Positions 9,501 through 17,723 of a DNA stretch of 64,000 nt are shown in pieces. A model generated the notes under the pieces. It had not been told where the DNA came from, did no database searches, and saw only the letters and a program-made list of their open reading frames with translations. How positions within the stretch are numbered: position 1 is the stretch's first letter; each line of letters begins with the position of its first letter. The translations under genes and the position numbers were made by a program. This stretch comes from Marinobacter persicus. GTDB lineage: Bacteria; Pseudomonadota; Gammaproteobacteria; Pseudomonadales; Oleiphilaceae. The stretch is taken from contig NZ_PTIV01000007.1 of the NCBI RefSeq assembly GCF_002934325.1, forward strand, positions 58,540 to 122,539, given 5' to 3'.

Positions 9501-10851
9501 AGGGTAACTCAAAGCTACTCTGACCTGCTTCACCCTCTTGGCCACGCCCCTCGAGAGTTTCCAGATCCCTCCAGTTATTCGACCGATCCAAATATTGAAT
9601 GTATAAGTCTTCGTTATTGTCCGGTGATTCACTGAAGCTATCTCCACCTCTCCGCCACCAATAATCAAGACTTACCGTTGTCGCTCCCGACAAATCAAAA
9701 GCTGGAGAGGTAATAACTACTTCACCACCATTGATTGAGAGTGAAGCTGGAGGGCTGCTGTTTGTATCACCAGTAATATCAATCTGCCCGTCCCCATATT
9801 CATTAACCGTCCACCCGTCGCCCAGGAGAGTACCAGTATCAAAGTCATCGCAAAATATTGCGTTGACCCCACTGCAAAAGGTATCTGGCCTGGTTAAAAT
9901 TCCAGAGCTTCCAGACTCAAATGCGAACCATCCAATGGCCTCTTCCAGTCCCGTCCGCTCCGAGTCGTTCACCTGATCTTCGTCTATATGAGCGGAAAAA
10001 TCCGATGCCGACAGCTCACCACCACAAAACCGGAGCCAGCCACCATTAGTACCTGCCATGGTGTTATGGCTGGCAACCAAATCAGGCATTGCCCCAAACC
10101 CGGTCAGTGAGTAGGTATCACAGGAATCATCGTGTCTATCAACATCCCGGCTGGAAAGTCGCCCAGCAACATACGAATGACCATTATTTGTGCCACTGGC
10201 TGGTTCTATTGCCACCCAGCCAATCACCTCTGAACCATGATTCCAGAATGCCTCAGCTCCTTCCAACGCAAGCGTCATTCCACTGGTATCAGGGGGATTT
10301 CCTGTATCGTTGCCACTCTCCCAGGCCGACGAAGTAATCCAGTCCGAATCGTTAAAACTGTTTACCGAATGTAGAACGGCAGGGCGCTGACTGAAAGACT
10401 GCTGAAAAGTGACGGTATCGAAGCCCCAGTTATTGCTCCACCAAGAGCGCACACCCGAGGTTGCAAGCTTCCCCGCTTCCAGCCTGGTCCCATCCGGAAA
10501 TTCCCATACGCCTTCTTCGACAACCCAATAACGTATTGCCTCGGCCGCCCAGCCCCCTGCAGGTTTACAGTCATACCCTTCACTTTCACAAGGACTCTGG
10601 AAACCAACCTGGAAACTGGACGCCGTTACATCCCGGACACGGGCACTAAGAGACCGATCATTGTTATGGGTGACTGGCCCCACAATAACGACAGGGTTGG
10701 TGTAGGTCTCGCGCAAGGTAACTGTTTCCCAGTTACCAGAGTCAATCGAGTCGGAGACCGTAACCGAACCCGTTTCAAAAAACGCTGTCTCGGCGACGGC
10801 CAAAGAAGGGAGTGTGAGGAAGATCAGAAACGGGATAACGAAAAAAATCAT
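6589..10851 (-). CDS. mshQ: MSHA-locus surface protein MshQ (DUF6701), lectin-like modules
   Basis: 1420-residue predicted secreted protein, last gene of the MSHA operon. Signal peptide about 1-20 (cleavage after LAVA). Residues about 21-320 contain two repeats resembling H-type lectin domains (VTLRETYTNPVVIVGP near 44; VTFQQSFSQRPAVLHS near 147). Residues about 325-485 look like a MAM/jelly-roll beta-sandwich ending in YDYWHIDDVIL. Residues about 490-735 resemble an L-type lectin fold (VEFDYYAYGGSGADGLAVVF). The remainder (about 740-1420) fits DUF6701, the defining MshQ region, ending in a conserved-looking YWQEVLN tail. The ATG at 10851 overlaps the mshP stop (ATGA); an upstream in-frame start at 10902 lies inside mshP and precedes the signal peptide. 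A pilus-associated adhesin role is inferred, not shown. Confidence 0.88.
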   Translation of the reverse strand: MIFFVIPFLIFLTLPSLAVAETAFFETGSVTVSDSIDSGNWETVTLRETYTNPVVIVGPVTHNNDRSLSARVRDVTASSFQVGFQSPCESEGYDCKPAGGWAAEAIRYWVVEEGVWEFPDGTRLEAGKLATSGVRSWWSNNWGFDTVTFQQSFSQRPAVLHSVNSFNDSDWITSSAWESGNDTGNPPDTSGMTLALEGAEAFWNHGSEVIGWVAIEPASGTNNGHSYVAGRLSSRDVDRHDDSCDTYSLTGFGAMPDLVASHNTMAGTNGGWLRFCGGELSASDFSAHIDEDQVNDSERTGLEEAIGWFAFESGSSGILTRPDTFCSGVNAIFCDDFDTGTLLGDGWTVNEYGDGQIDITGDTNSSPPASLSINGGEVVITSPAFDLSGATTVSLDYWWRRGGDSFSESPDNNEDLYIQYLDRSNNWRDLETLEGRGQEGEAGQSSFELPSGALHSGFRFRFLQWRGSGSNYDYWHIDDVILQSRSFTCQPENFNRTDLGADWVTDRSSGSFTPQIINNRLRMTEDVGNQATAATYQRTFPGADNLIQVEFDYYAYGGSGADGLAVVFSDASVTPQAGGYGGSLGYAQEPDGSGGFAGGWLGVGLDEYGNFANDNEGRQGGDGFTPDAVTIRGAAPDYAYIADSGELQNGIDSNNANNPYRYRITIDSRNNRTPELTVERRGLGTGNQFEQLIQETLSGQPPIPENMLLSLTGSTGASDNIHELDNLQICADKIGPVENLVDHFEIVHSGTGLTCSPEAVTIRACDNADCSQQFPDPVEVTMSPSGWVAGDTFTFTGTTTAELRVTSPGTVTLAIPTSDPGTKAFSDTLCDNGSGLLSANNCDMTFFDSGFDISVPDHVSDTLVQATIAAVRKDPVTEQCIPGFSNVTKPVFLWSDYVNPSSGSLDVYADSTAIPASQGGTTSLAFDGNGVATADLRYPDVGQVRLNARYEGSGDDAGLVMLGDSTFVARPDHFELQIPGNPAATNVLDNNDFVAAGADFEIHVSSINASGNVTPNFGKEVTPETVDLTEALVAPSGGDLPPLTGAFGNFGEDCNGNASTAGTACGLFRWPEVGIISLMPSLASGSYLATENVLGNEEPYVGRFIPDRFKVVVSEPGQVAPYCSVTTAFAYMGQGLSWKNGLQPALTLEALSAPYAPNAGGIPTRTRTRNYTLGDFQRLSAANLDPNRSPGSSDVTAVDVDGNPFPVSTSLNGGSLSVLDPGRLEYRFAPDDEVTYSKTPKSRVPSFTPDYRIELTNFSDADGVSSPQVPVAIDPVFGLDMRYGRLQMENAYGPETSGLEIPFQAEYYTSGGFVLNAADGCWAYNTADVSLDQSGLSGGSTSVTSLSDTLNGGVSPPGRGVLLEAPGAENRGDVIATFAVPLWLQGDFNDDGSLEDPSARATFGVYRGNDRIIYWQEVLN

Positions 10852-11243
10852 CTTAAACGAACCTCCACTGTCCTGGATGCCTCTTCCTGACCAGTACCGC
10901 AACGACCTTCGCTGATCACTTCAAAAAGTCCATTCCCAGTAATATCCGTACAACGGATCACAGCTCGACAGCCTGACAGACCTGCATCCGGGAAACTAAG
11001 GGTACCGTTGGCAAAACACTGAGGATTAGTGGGGTCCGCCAGCACCCTCTTCACACCGACCTGCCCGCCACTTTCGGCGGCAAAAAACGCGCGCTGGGAC
11101 TGTATCTGCAGGCTGATGGAGCGGCCAGAGCTTTCCTGCAGTTGAGCCATCCCGACTACCAGCAATGCGAGTACGGTAATGATGAACAGCGCAACGGGCA
11201 AGCCAGCGCCCGTCTGCTTTCTGAAGCTTGGATCAAGGCACAT
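10848..11243 (-). CDS. mshP: MSHA biogenesis protein MshP (PilX-like minor pilin)
   Basis: 131 residues with a short leader and a hydrophobic N-terminal helix (GAGLPVALFIITVLALLVVG) like that of PilX/GspK-type minor pilins, where the usual Glu+5 is replaced. Four Cys in the C-terminal part (CFANG, GCRAVIRC, GRCG) could form disulfides. It overlaps mshO upstream by 11 bases and mshQ downstream by 4, so the set O-P-Q is probably translationally coupled. Named by position and architecture; sequence conservation of MshP is low. Confidence 0.8.
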   Translation of the reverse strand: MCLDPSFRKQTGAGLPVALFIITVLALLVVGMAQLQESSGRSISLQIQSQRAFFAAESGGQVGVKRVLADPTNPQCFANGTLSFPDAGLSGCRAVIRCTDITGNGLFEVISEGRCGTGQEEASRTVEVRLR

Positions 11244-12042
11244 TTCGAATCTGCACCTCCTGGCCTACTTCGGTTGTTTCGTCGCCGTCCGGGTCCCTCA
11301 GTTCAAAGGCGAAATGGACCAGCGCGCCGCGATTCAAGGAAGGCGGCTGGACCCGCAAATCCAGGCTGCCCGAGACCAGGTTGGCACTCATCACTTCGCG
11401 GGTTCGGCTGCTCTTACCGGCCAGATCGCTGGCCGTGGGTTGGTCTGTGCCATGGCTGTAATCAGAGTACCGGTAGAGCCATTCGTCATTGGCTCCCTGG
11501 CCCTGGCAGATACTGACACGATTGCCCACCGCATAGATTCGCTTTTCCGGGGAGCGCTCCCGAAAACGATGCGACTCTGTGCTATCAAAAAAAGTAACGG
11601 TGGTATCCAACGGGTCAACTTCGTTGATGGGAGGAGAAACCGGGCCCGGGTCATCACTGCCATATAGATCATCACGGGGCGAGCCGTAACCATAAACAAT
11701 TAACTGAGCGCCTTCTGGTATAAGGTCACCAAAGGGCCGCACTTCGACTCGATCAAAATCCGGTCCCGTGGGCAGTTTTTCATAGCCGGTCGCGCCCAGG
11801 ACCGGACGCCACTCCAGGCACTCACCATTTTCACGTACCGTCAGGGGGAAAGCCTCCCGAATCTCGCGGGTGATCTGCTCACTGATCACCACACCCTGCA
11901 AGGCTCGCTGTTGGCGGTCACCAACATCAATAGCACCGCGAGTGGAGAGGGCGACAAACTGTACGGATATGGTGGCCACAATGCCGAGCAGGATGATCAC
12001 CATTACCAGCTCTATCAAGGTGAATCCGCGCTGCCCAGCCAT
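11233..12042 (-). CDS. mshO: MSHA minor pilin MshO
   Basis: 269-residue type IV prepilin-like protein. It has a class III leader with cleavage after Gly in AGQRG|FTLIELVMVIILLG and Glu+5, then a hydrophobic assembly helix and a large soluble domain. Its size, longer than the other pilins, fits PilW/GspJ-type minor pseudopilins that prime pilus assembly. The start overlaps the mshD stop by one base (TGATG). Confidence 0.88.
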   Translation of the reverse strand: MAGQRGFTLIELVMVIILLGIVATISVQFVALSTRGAIDVGDRQQRALQGVVISEQITREIREAFPLTVRENGECLEWRPVLGATGYEKLPTGPDFDRVEVRPFGDLIPEGAQLIVYGYGSPRDDLYGSDDPGPVSPPINEVDPLDTTVTFFDSTESHRFRERSPEKRIYAVGNRVSICQGQGANDEWLYRYSDYSHGTDQPTASDLAGKSSRTREVMSANLVSGSLDLRVQPPSLNRGALVHFAFELRDPDGDETTEVGQEVQIRNVP

Positions 12043-12584
12043 CAGAAATTCCCCCGATAGCCACTGAACAGGTAATTATTGCCGGAGGGATCGGTGATGG
12101 TTATATCAATGCGCTTGGCTTCGTAGTCATTTGCAAAGCCAACGTCGGTACCGGCACAAACCACGGACACCGAGACCGAAAAACCACTGTATCCTGTCAA
12201 TGGGGCTTCTTCATTGTTCTCCGGTGCGGCACTGCTGAGTTCGTCGTAGTCATCAACATCGTCGTAGGTGGCGCGGGTTTCGGTGTCATCCGATCCGATA
12301 TTTCCGCAGTCTGCCTCCGAACTGCTGCCAGCCTCACCTCCGCCCAGTGGTGAACCGTCAGCGTACTTCTGGGCCAGGATTTCATCCATGTAAAGCTGCG
12401 ACAGGGCCACCGCCCGACTCTGGTTCAACGGATCCGCACTGCGGCCCGCAATCAGGGCAAAGGCGCCAACAACGCCGGCAATGGCGATACTGATGATCAC
12501 AATGGTCATGACCAGCTCAACCAGAGTTGCGCCGGCCTGTCGAGCACACCCACGCGCCAGGCTAACCACTGCAGACCCCGCCAT
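12042..12584 (-). CDS. mshD: MSHA minor pilin MshD
   Basis: 180-residue prepilin-like protein. The leader ends at ARQAG with predicted cleavage before ATLVELVMTIVIISIA (Glu+5 kept, Ala in place of the usual Phe+1), so it would be processed by a prepilin peptidase encoded elsewhere. The C-terminal domain has paired Cys (EADCGN and SVVCAG). I chose the ATG at 12584, which has GGAG 7 bases upstream; a GTG at 12629 is possible but gives an unlikely long leader. The start overlaps the mshC end by 23 bases. PilV/GspI-like by size and position. Confidence 0.87.
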   Translation of the reverse strand: MAGSAVVSLARGCARQAGATLVELVMTIVIISIAIAGVVGAFALIAGRSADPLNQSRAVALSQLYMDEILAQKYADGSPLGGGEAGSSSEADCGNIGSDDTETRATYDDVDDYDELSSAAPENNEEAPLTGYSGFSVSVSVVCAGTDVGFANDYEAKRIDITITDPSGNNYLFSGYRGNF

Positions 12585-13041
12585 AGACTGCTCCGAGGGA
12601 ACTGACGCAGACCTGGAAATTGCTATCACCGGAAATGCTGATGTCCCGGTTAGTACGATCAGCTGGTCGACCTAACTTGTCAAAGTCGATGGATTGGGGA
12701 GTGGCATTGCCGTTGACGGTTATGGAAACGCCACCTGTCGGCAAAGTGAATTCTTGGAGAATGAAGGGAGGAGTCGAACCCGGACCATCTGGGTCAAACT
12801 GGGCCCTGAAGACGGGCTCGCTACCTGCGGGGTGTTCAATACGAACCGATGCATTTGGTTGCCCCGCCAACGCTGCCTGCTGGGCAAGCAGCGTGGCGGA
12901 GGCAAGTTGCTGGGTGACCAGCATGGGAGAGAAGGCGGAGCTTCTAGCAAAAAGCCCGATACCGAGTGCGGAGAGCACGCCGATCAGAATGATGACCGTG
13001 ATTAGCTCTATCAGGGTGAAGCCGTAACAGTCTCGGACCAC
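12562..13041 (-). CDS. mshC: MSHA minor pilin MshC
   Basis: About 159-residue type IV prepilin-like protein with leader VVRDCYG and cleavage before FTLIELITVIILIGVLSALG. It is FimT/GspH-like: short soluble domain and a Cys pair near the C-terminus (QVCVSSLG and GGVCSG). Start uncertain: a GTG at 13041 follows GGTGGG closely, while a TTG at 13062 follows GGAGAG; both give short leaders. It lies between the major pilin and mshD, as in Vibrio. Confidence 0.86.
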   Translation of the reverse strand: MVRDCYGFTLIELITVIILIGVLSALGIGLFARSSAFSPMLVTQQLASATLLAQQAALAGQPNASVRIEHPAGSEPVFRAQFDPDGPGSTPPFILQEFTLPTGGVSITVNGNATPQSIDFDKLGRPADRTNRDISISGDSNFQVCVSSLGAVYGGVCSG

Positions 13042-13095
13042 TATCCCACCTTTAAAGCCCAACTGCTCTCCAAAACAGAACCATTCATCCCCTTC

Positions 13096-13581
13096 TTAAG
13101 GACAATTAACGGCTGCAGTGGAGGCAGGTGTAACCGGCGTTGTTGTTGTATCGGCCTCGGTGTAAACAAAAGAACAACCATCATTCGAGACCGTAAGAGT
13201 AGGCGGTGTAGCAGCGCTGTCGTACGCAAGAGTAAAGTCAGCCGCAGACAATTGTGCAGCAGCAGCGATACCGTTATTATTCGCCACAGCCGGAGTCGTT
13301 AAAGTACCCCCTGCCTGAGGATAGCCACCCACCATGTTGATCGTTTGGCCTTCAAGGGTCACGTTGCCTGTGCTGCCACCAGCCAACCAGGCGGCATGCG
13401 CAATTCCTGTAGCAGATTTAACCGCTCCCTGAGCTCCGGAAATTGCAGCCTGCTCAGCATCGCCCCCCAAGTCCGCAAAACGCGGCAAGGCAAACGCCGC
13501 CAGGATACCGAGGATCACAATCACCATGACCAGTTCGATCAGGGTGAAGCCTTTTTCTTTTCTTGCTGTCATCGCTTTCAT
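13096..13581 (-). CDS. mshA: MSHA major pilin MshA
   Basis: 161-residue prepilin with leader MKAMTARKEKG and the classic FTLIELVMVIVILGILAAFA helix; mature length about 150. The C-terminal domain is rich in Ala, Thr and Gly and carries two Cys (DGCSFVY and the terminal VNCP) for the usual pilin disulfide loop. Good ribosome binding site (GGAG, 7 bases before ATG). It lies second of two similar pilin genes, the position of mshA in Vibrio (mshF-B-A-C). Which of the two is the major subunit is inferred from order. Confidence 0.85.
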   Translation of the reverse strand: MKAMTARKEKGFTLIELVMVIVILGILAAFALPRFADLGGDAEQAAISGAQGAVKSATGIAHAAWLAGGSTGNVTLEGQTINMVGGYPQAGGTLTTPAVANNNGIAAAAQLSAADFTLAYDSAATPPTLTVSNDGCSFVYTEADTTTTPVTPASTAAVNCP

Positions 13582-13616
13582 GTTATTGCTCCATTTTACC
13601 GTTATGGCTTGCGCTT

Positions 13617-14135
13617 TTAGTTAATTGTGGTCTCGATTTCGCCGGTGTCGGCGTCGTAAACAATGGTACTGCCCTGTCCGTCCGACTGGTACGTAAAGAC
13701 ACAGTCACTGCCCGGATCCCCGTCTGCATCCGCCTGGGTCGTCACAGCGTAATCCGGGTTTGTTCCATTGATTGTCGGTGCATTCGATTGCAGAACGCCT
13801 AACCAAACCTGTTGGCAAGGGGCTGCTGTCATATCTGCATCGTTACTGCCACCGGTTGCCGTGGGCCACCCATCTCCACTCACGTCAACATTGTCATTAC
13901 CAAAACCTTGAACGTCGTCTGTGGCTGCAGTCTGGCCATTGGACACCCACTGAGTTTTAGTCAGAGCCACACCCGCCGCCAGCGCTCCCGCAGTTGCCCG
14001 GATACTGGACTGATGCGCCTCCTCCGACAACTGCGCAAACCGCGGCAAGGCAAACGCCGCCAGAATCGCCAGGATGGCAATCACCACCACCAGTTCGATC
14101 AGGGTAAAACCCCGGTTCTTTTTACCTGTATGCAT
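13617..14135 (-). CDS. mshB: MSHA pilin MshB (MshA-like)
   Basis: 172-residue prepilin with leader MHTGKKNRG and helix FTLIELVVVIAILAILAAFA, then LPRFAQLSEEAHQSSIRA. The first 35 mature residues closely resemble the downstream pilin (both have AFALPRFA), pointing to tandem duplication, while the C-terminal domains differ. Two Cys (APCQQVW, SDCVFTY) would frame a disulfide loop. A strong AAGGAG precedes the ATG. The 49-base gap to mshF is among the larger gaps in the operon and could hold a pilin promoter, but I see no clear one. Confidence 0.84.
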   Translation of the reverse strand: MHTGKKNRGFTLIELVVVIAILAILAAFALPRFAQLSEEAHQSSIRATAGALAAGVALTKTQWVSNGQTAATDDVQGFGNDNVDVSGDGWPTATGGSNDADMTAAPCQQVWLGVLQSNAPTINGTNPDYAVTTQADADGDPGSDCVFTYQSDGQGSTIVYDADTGEIETTIN

Positions 14136-14184
14136 GACAGCTCCTTAGCCTCATATCTTTGAGAATTGTGTCACAAACCTCAAG

Positions 14185-14721
14185 TTAATCCCTATAGTTC
14201 TCAAGGTTAATTTGACCAGATTTTACACGGGTCAATTTCAGGCCAACCGCCCGGGGCGGTTTGTTGCCGGCCGGGGTGGTGTAGTCTACTTCCACCCGCC
14301 AGGCCAGGGGCTCGGTGCCGGCACCCTCTTGGCCGGTGATCGTGGCCCTGGCGTCGGGTGAGCGAGGAAAGTAAACCACCACTTGTTTCTCTTCGTGGAA
14401 ACACCAGCCCCCCGGTTCCGCATTCGTTCGCTGGCAATCACCTCCCCAGTTCATTGGAGGCCGCTCCAATAACTGCACCGGGTTGAGGCCCGCCAGCGGT
14501 TCCAGTTTTTCATCGGCCAGCATGGCTTCGGCGCCTTTGACCACCAGGGCGCTGCGAAACTGGTTAAGCATCAGCCGCACGCCCTGCTGTTCGGCCTGGG
14601 CCGTCACCCGCTCCAGTGAACTGAACAGGTAGGTAACGGCGAACCCCAGCAGGCACACCGCCAGCGCCAACTGGAACCGGCTACGATAGTCCGCCCCGAT
14701 ATGGCCGATTCGGTTGGCCAT
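14185..14721 (-). CDS. mshF: MSHA biogenesis protein MshF
   Basis: 178-residue bitopic membrane protein: a basic N-terminus, one membrane segment (about 17-33, LALAVCLLGFAVTYLF) and a periplasmic region with a Cys pair (GGDCQ, GGWCFHEE). Function in MSHA assembly is not established; it is named for its position between mshG and the pilins and for matching the size of MshF. It starts 6 bases after mshG. Confidence 0.8.
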   Translation of the reverse strand: MANRIGHIGADYRSRFQLALAVCLLGFAVTYLFSSLERVTAQAEQQGVRLMLNQFRSALVVKGAEAMLADEKLEPLAGLNPVQLLERPPMNWGGDCQRTNAEPGGWCFHEEKQVVVYFPRSPDARATITGQEGAGTEPLAWRVEVDYTTPAGNKPPRAVGLKLTRVKSGQINLENYRD

Positions 14722-14727
14722 ACCGGG

Positions 14728-15957
14728 TTATTGCCGCCCCATGGCGGCGGCGCCCAGATCCCAGATGGGCAGGAATACGCCCAGCGCCAGGATCAGCACC
14801 AGTACACCCATGGCCACAATCAGGATTGGCTCTATGGATTCGGCCAGGCGCTTGAGGCCGTAATCCACGTCTTCGTCGTAAAAGTCCGACACGTTGTTAA
14901 GCATATCGTCCACCGAGCCGGTCTCTTCGCCCACGGCAATCATCTGCAAAATCAGTGGGGTGAACATGCCGCTGTTGCGGGCGGTGCGCAGCAGGCTTTC
15001 CCCGCGCTCAATGCCCTGGCGCATTTCTTTGATGTGGTCGCTGATCCAGGCATTGTCGGTGGCATCGGCCACCACGCTGAGGGCACTCGTCACTGGCATG
15101 CCGGCACTCAGCATGGTGGCAAAGTTACGGGCGAAGCGGCTGAGCATGATCAACTCCAGCAGCGGGCCGATGATGGGGATTTTCAGTTTGTAGCGGTCCC
15201 ACACCCGACGGCCCTTGTCGGTTTCTTTCCACTGACGAATCAGGATGCCGGCGGCGGCCAGGGCAAACAACATTACGTGCCAGTAGCCAAGCAGAAAATT
15301 GGAGGTCCCGACCAATACCTGCGTGAGGAATGGCAGGTCGGCGCCCAGTTTGTCGAATACGGAAGCAAACTTGGGGATTACCAGAAAGTTCACCACCATC
15401 AGGGCGGCGAAGAGCGCGATAATGACAAAGGTGGGATAGCGCAGGGCCTGTTTTACCCGTCGTTTGGTATCCCGTTCCAGTTCCAGAATCTCCGAAAGCC
15501 GTTTGAAAGCGTCGTCAAGCATGCCGGTGTTCTCGCCCACATGGATCATGGCAATGAACAGATCGGAAAACACTTTCGGGTGCATCTGCATGGCGGTCGC
15601 CATTGTGGTGCCGCCTTCCAGGCGGGTGGTGATGTCGTCCAGCACCTCTGCCAGCACCGGGGAGCGGGTGGTTTCCGCCAGCCCGCGCATGGTGCGGATC
15701 AGCGGTATACCGGCTTTGGCCAGCGCGTGCATTTGCCGGCAGAATACAATCAGCTCATCCAGCGTGACATTCTTCTGGAAAAGCGGAATGTTGTTGAGCT
15801 TTTCGGTAACAGACTGCTGTTGCTGGCTTTCCTTGATGGTCAGCGGTGTTATGCCCCGGCGCATCAGTTCACTGGCCGCCGCTTCCTGGCTAGCAGCCTT
15901 GAGTGAACCTTGCTGGACAGCGCCCTGGCTGTCCTTGCCCCGGTAACTGAATTGCAT
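14728..15957 (-). CDS. mshG: MSHA platform protein MshG (PilC/GspF family)
   Basis: 409-residue inner-membrane platform protein that couples the ATPase to pilin assembly. It has the two repeated GspF cytoplasmic domains with signature segments (FCRQMHALAKAGIPLIRTMR and MLSRFARNFATMLSAGMP) and three membrane segments (around 170, 220 and 380). Length matches the PilC/GspF family (about 400). Overlaps the mshE stop by one base (TGATG). Confidence 0.95.
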   Translation of the reverse strand: MQFSYRGKDSQGAVQQGSLKAASQEAAASELMRRGITPLTIKESQQQQSVTEKLNNIPLFQKNVTLDELIVFCRQMHALAKAGIPLIRTMRGLAETTRSPVLAEVLDDITTRLEGGTTMATAMQMHPKVFSDLFIAMIHVGENTGMLDDAFKRLSEILELERDTKRRVKQALRYPTFVIIALFAALMVVNFLVIPKFASVFDKLGADLPFLTQVLVGTSNFLLGYWHVMLFALAAAGILIRQWKETDKGRRVWDRYKLKIPIIGPLLELIMLSRFARNFATMLSAGMPVTSALSVVADATDNAWISDHIKEMRQGIERGESLLRTARNSGMFTPLILQMIAVGEETGSVDDMLNNVSDFYDEDVDYGLKRLAESIEPILIVAMGVLVLILALGVFLPIWDLGAAAMGRQ

Positions 15958-17723
15958 CAGGAATCCACCCCTATGGCATCCCGGCTCAATTCATCCTCTT
16001 CCAGGGAAACACCCATTTCGGCGGTGGCCGCTACGCGACTGACTTCCTGCAAGGAGGTCACCCCCTGCAAGGCATAGTCCATGGCGCACTGACCCAGCGG
16101 CCGGAAAAATTCGCTCTTGCGGGCAGCCCGGGTGAAATCGGAGACATCCTTTCGGCGCAGGGCATCGAGCATGTCCTCATTCATTTCCAGCATCTCGTAC
16201 ACGCCCACCCGGCCCCGGTAACCTGTGTTGCTGCACTGATAGCAACCACGGCCGTGCACGAATCCGGCTTCGATATCGAGCGGGTCCAGGTCGAAGGAAC
16301 GCAGCCAGATCAGCTCCTGTTCCGTGGGTTCGTAGGTTTCCGTGCAGTTGTCGCAAACACGGCGTACCAGTCGCTGGGCCACCACACCCAGCAGGGAGCT
16401 GGCCACCAGGAAGGGCTCGGCACCCATGTCGATCAGGCGCATGGCACTGCTGATGGAATCGTTGGTGTGCAGGGTGGAGAGCACCAGGTGGCCGGTCATG
16501 GCGGCACGCAGGCCGATTTCCACGGTCTCATGATCCCGCATCTCACCCACCAGAATGATATCCGGGTCCTGGCGCAGAGCCGAACGCAGCACGCTGGCGA
16601 ATTCCAGGCCGATTTTCGGGTTTACCTGTACCTGGGTAATACGCGGCAGGCGGTATTCCACCGGGTCTTCGGCGGTGATGATTTTCACTTCCGGCTTGTT
16701 CAGCTCGGTCAACGCACCATAAAGCGTGGTGGTTTTACCACTACCGGTGGGGCCGGTCACCAGGATCATGCCGTGAGGCCGTTTGATCAGCTTGCGAAAA
16801 CGCTCCAGCAGGTGCGAGGGCATCCCGGTGCTTTCCAGATTCAGCGTACCCTGGCTCTGATCCAGCAGACGCATAACCACCGACTCGCCATGCTGGACCG
16901 GCATGGTGGATACCCGCACATCGATGCTGCGCCCTTTCACCCGGATGTTGAAGCGACCGTCCTGAGGCAGGCGTTTCTCGGAAATGTTCAAGCCGGCCAT
17001 CAGTTTCAGGCGCAGGACCAGCGCGGAATTCACGCGCTTTTCCTTCATCACCTGCTCCTGCAACACACCATCGATGCGCTGGCGAATACGCACCACCGTC
17101 TCATCCGGTTCTATATGGATATCCGAACTGCGGGCCTGGACCGCATCTTCAAACAGCGTCTGCAGTAGCTTGACGACCGGGGCATCCGCGCTTTCCGTTT
17201 CGGCCGAAAGGTTCGCCAGGTCAAAGGCGTCGTCGTCCAGTTCGTCTTCCAGCTCTTCGGCCAGGGAGGCGATTTCATCGGTCCGGCGGTAAACCAAATC
17301 CAGGGTGTTGAGCAGTTCGCTTTCTCGGACCACCGCCTGTTTGACCGGCTGCTTGAGCACCCGGACCAATTCGTCGTAACCCACCAGATCCAACGGGTCA
17401 GCCATGCCCACCAGCAGTTCACCGTTCTGCTCGGCCAGTACAATGGCGCGGAAACGCCGGGCCATGGCTTCCGGCAGCTTTTTTACCAGCTCGTTGTTGA
17501 ACTGATAGTGGCGCAATTGAACAAAGGGAACGTTGAGCTGGCGAGACAGGATGTTAAGCAGAGTGTCTTCTTCAACGTAACCCAGCTCGACAAGTGTCCG
17601 GCCCAGCTTTCGGCCGGTATTCTTCTGCTCCCGAAGGGCCGTTTTCAGCTGGTCTTCGGTAATGACGTCGTTCTGGACCAGCAGGTCACCGATCCGGATT
17701 TTTTTCTTCGGTTCCGCGCTCAT
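15957..17723 (-). CDS. mshE: MSHA motor ATPase MshE with c-di-GMP-binding N-domain
   Basis: 588-residue hexameric extension ATPase of the GspE/PilB family. The N-terminal MshEN domain has two tandem copies of the c-di-GMP-binding motif: RIGDLLVQNDVITEDQL (from residue 10) and KLGRTLVELGYVEEDTL (from residue 39). Binding by such motifs was shown for Vibrio cholerae MshE. The ATPase domain has Walker A GPTGSGKT (324-331), an Asp box and Walker B (LVGEMRDHET), and a four-Cys zinc site (CDNC and CYQC). An acidic linker (about 153-170) joins the domains. Pilus extension is therefore probably c-di-GMP controlled. Overlaps the mshN stop by 4 bases. Confidence 0.96.
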   Translation of the reverse strand: MSAEPKKKIRIGDLLVQNDVITEDQLKTALREQKNTGRKLGRTLVELGYVEEDTLLNILSRQLNVPFVQLRHYQFNNELVKKLPEAMARRFRAIVLAEQNGELLVGMADPLDLVGYDELVRVLKQPVKQAVVRESELLNTLDLVYRRTDEIASLAEELEDELDDDAFDLANLSAETESADAPVVKLLQTLFEDAVQARSSDIHIEPDETVVRIRQRIDGVLQEQVMKEKRVNSALVLRLKLMAGLNISEKRLPQDGRFNIRVKGRSIDVRVSTMPVQHGESVVMRLLDQSQGTLNLESTGMPSHLLERFRKLIKRPHGMILVTGPTGSGKTTTLYGALTELNKPEVKIITAEDPVEYRLPRITQVQVNPKIGLEFASVLRSALRQDPDIILVGEMRDHETVEIGLRAAMTGHLVLSTLHTNDSISSAMRLIDMGAEPFLVASSLLGVVAQRLVRRVCDNCTETYEPTEQELIWLRSFDLDPLDIEAGFVHGRGCYQCSNTGYRGRVGVYEMLEMNEDMLDALRRKDVSDFTRAARKSEFFRPLGQCAMDYALQGVTSLQEVSRVAATAEMGVSLEEDELSRDAIGVDS

